Origin: Panagrolaimus kolymaensis
Lineage: Eukaryota; Nematoda; Chromadorea; Rhabditida; Panagrolaimidae
Assembly: GCA_028622995.1 (NCBI GenBank)
Contig: JAJQJQ010000050.1
Coordinates: 1,674,001-1,738,000 of the forward strand
Length of the DNA: 64,000 nucleotides
Reading direction: 5' to 3'
The position numbers and the translations under genes were made by a program. This document shows positions 58,824-64,000 of this stretch, in pieces. The notes beneath the pieces are model-generated. The model was given only the letters and a program-made list of their open reading frames with translations, was not told the DNA's origin and did not search any database. Within the stretch, counting starts at the first letter, position 1; each line of letters starts with the position of its first letter.

Positions 58824-60426
58824 ATGAAATTCTTGGCTTTGGTGCTAGCATTGGCATTGCCTTATTCTATCTTAGCTTCAACTTGTGGTGAAGCTGCTAT
58901 ACCATTTAGTTTTGAAGTTCGTTTTAATTTGAAAATATATAAAAAAGACAAAATTTAATTTTCAGGTTTTACAAAATGGCCTTCCCGTTCTTGGATGTGC
59001 TCGTCCTACATGTTTTGGATGGACAGCTGATGGGCGGCCAGCTGGCTCAGTTTCCACTTTTTCAAATTATACTGATAGAGTTGATGGCTTTTTCCATGTA
59101 GATAAAGACACTCCAAAATCTTCCGTTGATACTCAAAATTTTATTCCTCAAACAGCTGTAAGTCTTATTTCATTTTCCCCATCAAACTCAGAATAAATTT
59201 TTAAGCGATGCTCTGCTGCATTTGATTCAGAACAATGCCCAAATCCAAATCAATGGGTCGGTGGTATTCAACCTTTACCAAATGCCAAAGATTATCAATT
59301 CAGACTTCAATGTTGCGAATATGAACCTACAAAATTATCCGAAGATCGTGGCATCGCTTATCTCACCGCTGGACACATCGTTATTGGTGGAGAAGTTTCT
59401 GAGGGATCATTTGATTATATCAACAATGTTGTAAAAAATATTGCTGCGGATGGAACGTGAGTCATAAATTACAAGAAAAAAGTAGGAAATAAAATTTGAG
59501 ATTTTAGTGTGTCTTACAATGTATCACTTCATCGAATGCCTTGTGTGACACAATCTGATGCTAGCTTTGTCCAAGAGCTTGGAGATAACTCCAATAAAGT
59601 TGATAAGCCTGCCCGCGCTTTCCAATCTCCTCTTTATAACCCTGGTGCAGTTTTACAACAAGAAGCTAATTACTTACAACAGGGTGCCGCCAATTTAGGA
59701 CAAAATGTTGCCCCAGCTGGTGGATATAATTACCCCGCTGCTGCTGCACCAGCCTATTATCCCGTCGCTGCACCTCAAGGTGGCATGTTTTGTTTCTCCG
59801 CTGATACCAAAGTCACTCTTCAAAGTGGAATTAAAAAACGCATGGATGAACTTAAAATTGGAGATTGGGTTTTGGCAGGAAATAAAAATGTTATCGCTTA
59901 CAGTCGCGTTGATAGTTGGTTGCATAAAATGCCTGAAACTATGGCTGATTTCATTCATTTCACTTTGGCCGATGGAAATGAGCTTAAAATTACCAATAAA
60001 CATTATATCTTCCGTGGAGATTGTAGCGAAACTGGAAAATCTGTTTCCATCGATCGCTTAAACGCTGATATGGTTTATGCTGAAGAAGTTACTAAAGACC
60101 AATGCCTTTTCCTTAAAAAAGATGGAATTGATTTTGTGGAAACTCGAATTTCTAAAATTGAAACCATTAAAGAAAAAGGAATCTATGCTCCCATGACTCA
60201 TAGCGGCAATATCGTTGCTAATAATGTCTATGCTTCTTGCTTCAATATTTTCAATGATAAAACTGTGCAAGATACTTTCAGTGGATTATTGAAAAAGTTT
60301 GCTAATTCTATGTGGGCTGATTATTGGGCTGATAGATCTTCCAACGATGTCAATGAAATTGAAGTTATCCCAGGAATGAGTGTCCTTGTTGATCTTCTTC
60401 GTCATGTTGTCCATTCTAAGTATTAA
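58824..60426 (+). CDS. Warthog-type hedgehog-related protein with Hog/Hint domain
   Basis: Secreted nematode hedgehog-related protein. Four exons (58824-58916, 58966-59157, 59206-59456, 59508-60426) join in frame to 484 residues. A signal peptide (about 1-18) precedes the Wart domain, with CGEAAIPFSFEVLQNGLPV and RPTCFGWTADGRP, then later QLRCCEYE-like cysteines (LQCCEYEPTKL) and AGHIVIGGEVSEGSFDYIN. A Pro/Ala/Tyr-rich linker (about 245-270) leads to the Hint module. Its nucleophile Cys274 is in MFCFSADTKVTL, followed by GDWVLA. The TxxH motif is TNKH (Thr341, His344). The self-cleavage machinery thus appears complete. The residue before Cys274 is Phe rather than the Gly of true Hedgehog. In C. 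elegans such wrt genes act in cuticle and moulting. Confidence 0.9.
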
Positions 60427-62336
60427 ACTTGTTTTTTAAACTAATTTATTTACTAATTTATTTTAAAACAATGAAAAAAACAATAAAGATTTAAAAATTA
60501 TTATTCTGCATTCTTTTTCGCTACAATAAAAATTAGCAAAAGCATTAAAATAATTCATGTATATTAGGTTACAGTAATTTGAAAATTAACATAATACATG
60601 ACAAGAAAGATAACAGAATTGTTTTTAAAAATGTTAACAAAATGCAAATTTTAATACTATAACAAAAAAATTCTGCTGCCCAAAATTATTTAAGAAAGCA
60701 ACTTTTTAAAAAAGATACCGTGTAACATAGTGTAAACACTTTTGGATACATTTATTATTTTCTAATTTCTATTTTTGGCATTTTTCCGGATCTATCTCCA
60801 ATAAAATTAAATTGAATTAAAATTCAATCAAGATTTTTTATTTTATTTTATTTTTTAGTGCAAAACTTTTCACTTTTTCTTTTTCTTCGTACGCTGAATT
60901 AAAGTTAATCGAACAAACTACATAGGCTTTTTTAAACAAAAAAATGTGCATTCTTAAATAACAATAAAAATTAAGAATAAAAATACTTGGAGAAATTAAT
61001 ATGGTGCGACGGCGATATAAAACTAATTTCGAATGGAATTAAAAAGCCCTCAAGCTTCTGCATGCTGATAATGTGGTGATCAAAAACTTTAACAATTTTT
61101 TTATTATTGACCTCAATTACCGAAACTATTTATTTTTTACAAAGAACTAATTTTTGTTAAAGATATCCAGATAAAAAATATTTTATTGTTTTTAATGCTG
61201 GAACATATTTTTATTTATTTTTTTGTCTTTCAGCAACTTTCCAGTTTTATTAATTAATAAAAAACGGGTCAATAAAATCAAACTACATAAATACTTCCAA
61301 TCCTGAAAGTTATAACCGCTTTATACAAGGAAGTGGAGCAGATGGGAAGAAACCTGAATTTCTTATCATTCTAAAGTTTACTGATAAAGAAAGAAAAGCC
61401 CTCAAGCTATTTCAATCTTATAATTTATTTACCATTTTCATTTTCCGTTTTTTCCTTCTTCTTCATAGTTTCATAGAGGCCAATGTTATAATACCCGGAG
61501 GATAAAAATAATTTTATCACACATAAAGTACGCATAAAAACTTGTTTAAATAAAAGTGAACATAAATTTGGATGAGGGAAGTTAAATAAAAATCTTTATT
61601 GAAAGACAATAATAAAAAATTTTTAAAAAAGGATCTAAAAGTCAAGAAAAATGTTATTAAAATTTTTCGATTTGAATGTAAAGATTTTTGTAATGAAAGC
61701 TAGAAACATAATATCTATCATGCACCCTTATTTTGGGTATCAATTGACAAATGAAATAAATTTTCTAAAAGTTGGTAATTCATATTAGAACTAATTAGTT
61801 AAATAATTTGTTTTTATTCTGCATCTTATCATCAATTTTTTTATCGGAGTTTATTAATTTTTGTTACCGGATTTTTTTGATTTTTTAGTATTTACTTTTA
61901 AGACATTTTTTTATTTGTTAGCTTTATAAAATTTGATACAAAATTAATAACAAAAAAAAATATAATTTTTTTATTGTTTTTTTTTCTAAAAAATCTTAAT
62001 GGAGACTTCCTCTGCCATGTATGTAAACAAACTTTTTTGTTTTCTTTGGTAATTTAAAATTTTTTTTATAAATAAATAGATTAGTATATTTTGGTTATTT
62101 TTTTTCAAAACAAAGAAAAATTTAATTTATTTTAAACATAAAAATTAAAGATTATTTCGTTACTATGCGTAGAGAGTTTTTATGGAAGACCAAAAATAAA
62201 TTAAAAATAAATAAAAGATGCAAGAAAGTATTAGTAAATATCAAGTATTTTTCTAGTTGTGGTTTTTTCTGCGTTTCAATAAAAAAAAGAAATATAAAAA
62301 AATAAGAGTTAAATAGAATACTTTTTATTTATTTAT
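60427..62336. other. Gene-free stretch, 1.9 kb
   Basis: Between converging warthog and C6 copy 2 genes. AT-rich with no open frame over 60 codons and no recognisable repeat ends. Confidence 0.55.
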
Positions 62337-62884
62337 TTATTTTCCTGCAGGAGGCATAAATGGTGGAGAAATACATGCAACTGAATCAACATTTGATTTA
62401 ATTGCATTTGGGCCTGTAAATGTAATAACTGAATTTCCATTGTCGTCACATCTTATTGGTCCTGAGCCACCTGGAATAATTCCAAGAGGTACTTCATCTA
62501 AGCCAAACTAAAAAAAATACAAAAGTTTTACAAAAAAAGTAATTATAAAAATTAACAATGAGAATTTAATAAACTTACTATAACTGAAGTGGTTGTAGCA
62601 GATCCGCATGTAACTGTATTTACTGTACATCCATTTGTATCGGTGCTAATTGTTTGGGTTACGGGTGAATCAGTCCCAATTCCAGTGTTGGTTTGAACTT
62701 TTAGTTCCTTACAAGTTTGACAGGCTATAAATTTTTGACGGGTTTACTTAAAACCCACGCGATGAAAGTTTAAAAAAATACCTCTAACAGGAACATCCCC
62801 GCCGCTATTATTACCAGATGCAAGGCAACTAATTGAAAGTTTCACCGTTAATGCTAGTAACAAAGCCACTCGGAAGTCTATCAT
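62337..62884 (-). CDS. Secreted C6-domain protein, copy 2
   Basis: Exons 62782-62884, 62579-62724 and 62337-62507 join in frame to 139 residues. The signal peptide and spacer match copy 1 exactly for about 31 residues, then VPVR replaces VAAN. The mature part (ACQTCKELKVQTNTGIGTD, GCTVNTVTCGSATT, IRCDDNG, VACISPP) keeps the six-cysteine C6 layout but shares few other residues with copy 1. Intron positions and phases are the same. It ends in a Pro-rich tail (ISPPFMPPAGK). Confidence 0.8.
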
Positions 62885-63325
62885 AATTACTGTACCCTAA
62901 AAATGAAAATTTGAATAAATACTTTTTAACAAAAAGGTCAAAATAAACGATTTGAAGAAGAAAAAACACAAAGTCACACAAAATCTTTTTATAAAAGGTC
63001 AAAGTGAAAAAATTTATGGAAAATAAAAAAGAGATATCAACTTTCGTCGGTAAAGATGCGAACGAATAAAAAAATAAATTCAGGAGGAGTATTCAACGAA
63101 CGAATTTTAAATTAATTCTGTTTGTGTTTTGTTTTAATTTTTGACATTAAATTAATGAAGGGATGAAAGAGAAGGATGAACAACAATCAAAGAACCAGTT
63201 ATCCGGAAGAAAAAAAAAATGGATATCTAATTTACTTTCACTTTTTTTTTTACTTTCCTTCCTTCTTTCTTTATCGCCATCGGGAGTCTTTTTTTTCAAA
63301 CAGATCTTTTTATAATTATGGAGTT
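62793..63325. repeat. Duplicated promoter plus signal-peptide exon, copy 2 (533 bp)
   Basis: Partner of 57112-57643. The abrupt ends of identity on both sides, with unrelated flanks, indicate either a gene-conversion tract or a segmental duplication whose remaining part diverged. Confidence 0.88.
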
Positions 63326-63706
63326 TATTATCATGAAAAAAACTTATTTTATGCATATTTGGTGCTATGAATTGCCATAAAGTCGTATAGCATTAAAGAA
63401 AAATCTTATTGTAATAGTAAAATTAGAAGGAAAAAATAATAAAGATATTAAAAAACTTAGAATTAACTTTAAAAAAATAGCAAAGACCTCCGAAAAACTA
63501 AAAATTTTGTGGTTTGACCTTTAATGGTTCCAAACTCCAAGATTATCCAATAGATTGCTAAATCTTCTTCAATCGCCAAAAACACCTTAATATAGGCTAG
63601 AAATATCACAAAACCTAATATCAAATCATTTGCTCATCATATGTACAGAGCCATGCGATATTATCGCGGAAAGAACTTATGAAACAACCCAACATTTTAT
63701 TTTAAA
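63326..63706. other. Divergent intergenic region
   Basis: Promoter region shared between C6 copy 2 (-) and the GH18-like gene (+). AT-rich, nothing else recognised. Confidence 0.45.
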
Positions 63707-64000
63707 ATGTTTCAAAAATTAAATTCAAAGTTGAAATCAGTTTTATTTATTTTTGTTTTATTCAAATTTATTTTAACTGTTGTTAGTCAACAGCAACCAC
63801 AAAATACATGCGTAAGAATATGTTCCATTATGATGGATGATAATAAAGTATTTAATTTTACACAAATTCAACCAAATTGGTGTTCACATATCATTCTTCA
63901 TTTTGCTACCCTTAATTTTACTACTGTTAGTTTTAAAAAAAATATAATTTATTTATTTATTTATTAATTTTTTAGACTAAAAGAATAACCATCACAAATA
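63707..64000 (+). CDS. Secreted GH18-like protein, 5' exons only (runs off the window)
   Basis: Exon 1 (63707-63925) encodes a signal-anchor-like leader with a hydrophobic core (SVLFIFVLFKFILTVVS), then NTCVRICSIMMDDNKVFNF, QIQPNWCSHIILHF and ATLNF. The CV-x-C...WCSHIILHFATLNF pattern resembles the first strand and the LCTHIIYAFA strand of GH18 chitinases. A GTTAGT donor follows. Exon 2 begins at 63976 after TTTTTTAG (TKRITITN) and continues beyond the window. Catalytic residues lie outside. It may be a relative of the degenerate gene at 12294-14409. Confidence 0.55.

Overview
The window looks like nuclear DNA from a free-living or plant/insect-associated nematode. It is strongly AT-rich, introns are mostly 40-60 bp with TTTTCAG/TTTTAG acceptors, and the gene families are typically nematode: a warthog-type hedgehog-related protein, a BTB-MATH protein, Srg-superfamily chemoreceptors, a sigma-type GST, C6-domain secreted proteins, a NAS astacin with ShKT tail, FLYWCH-like repeats and GH18-like proteins. 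A clade IV nematode (panagrolaimid-like) would fit, but I cannot place the species. All coordinates come from reading exons by eye; nearly every gene model below keeps frame across every splice junction, and exceptions are stated.

Layout. 0-10 kb: a FEV/ERG-type ETS factor (+) faces a 1004-residue PX-SH3-RhoGAP protein (-) whose last intron carries a hAT-like MITE. 12-22 kb (all -): a degenerate tandem GH18-like protein, a calcium-independent phospholipase A2 with ankyrin repeats, and a BTB-MATH protein. 23-28 kb (-): a NAS astacin (astacin-EGF-CUB-ShKT). Its last coding exon is broken by an in-frame stop and by a 1.5 kb foldback transposon, which itself contains a two-exon small-gene model. 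29-33 kb (-): a four-EF-hand calmodulin-like protein; its large intron holds a second inverted-repeat element built from a 13-bp motif, and a tRNA-like sequence. 35-37 kb (-) and 52.7-56 kb (-): two distant paralogue-like genes that read as Hsp70-like folds with the lobes in an unusual order. 38-39 kb and 50-52 kb (+): two closely related chemoreceptors. 40-44 kb (+): a P-loop GTPase fused to an N-terminal domain resembling the C-terminal domain of L1 ORF1p. 44-50 kb (-): GST, a ten-repeat FLYWCH-like protein and an unrecognised 234-residue protein. 56-64 kb: two C6-domain genes (-) sharing an almost identical promoter and signal exon, a warthog/Hog protein (+) between them, and the first exons of a secreted GH18-like protein (+) running off the end.

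There is no operon-like pathway. The window is a mixture of conserved signalling genes (ETS, RhoGAP, iPLA2, EF-hand) and fast-evolving, duplicated or decaying nematode families with transposons. The most notable points are the repeated Hsp70-like domain permutation, the transposon-disrupted astacin tail, the gene carried within the foldback element, and the two C6 genes with shared promoters but diverged mature proteins.
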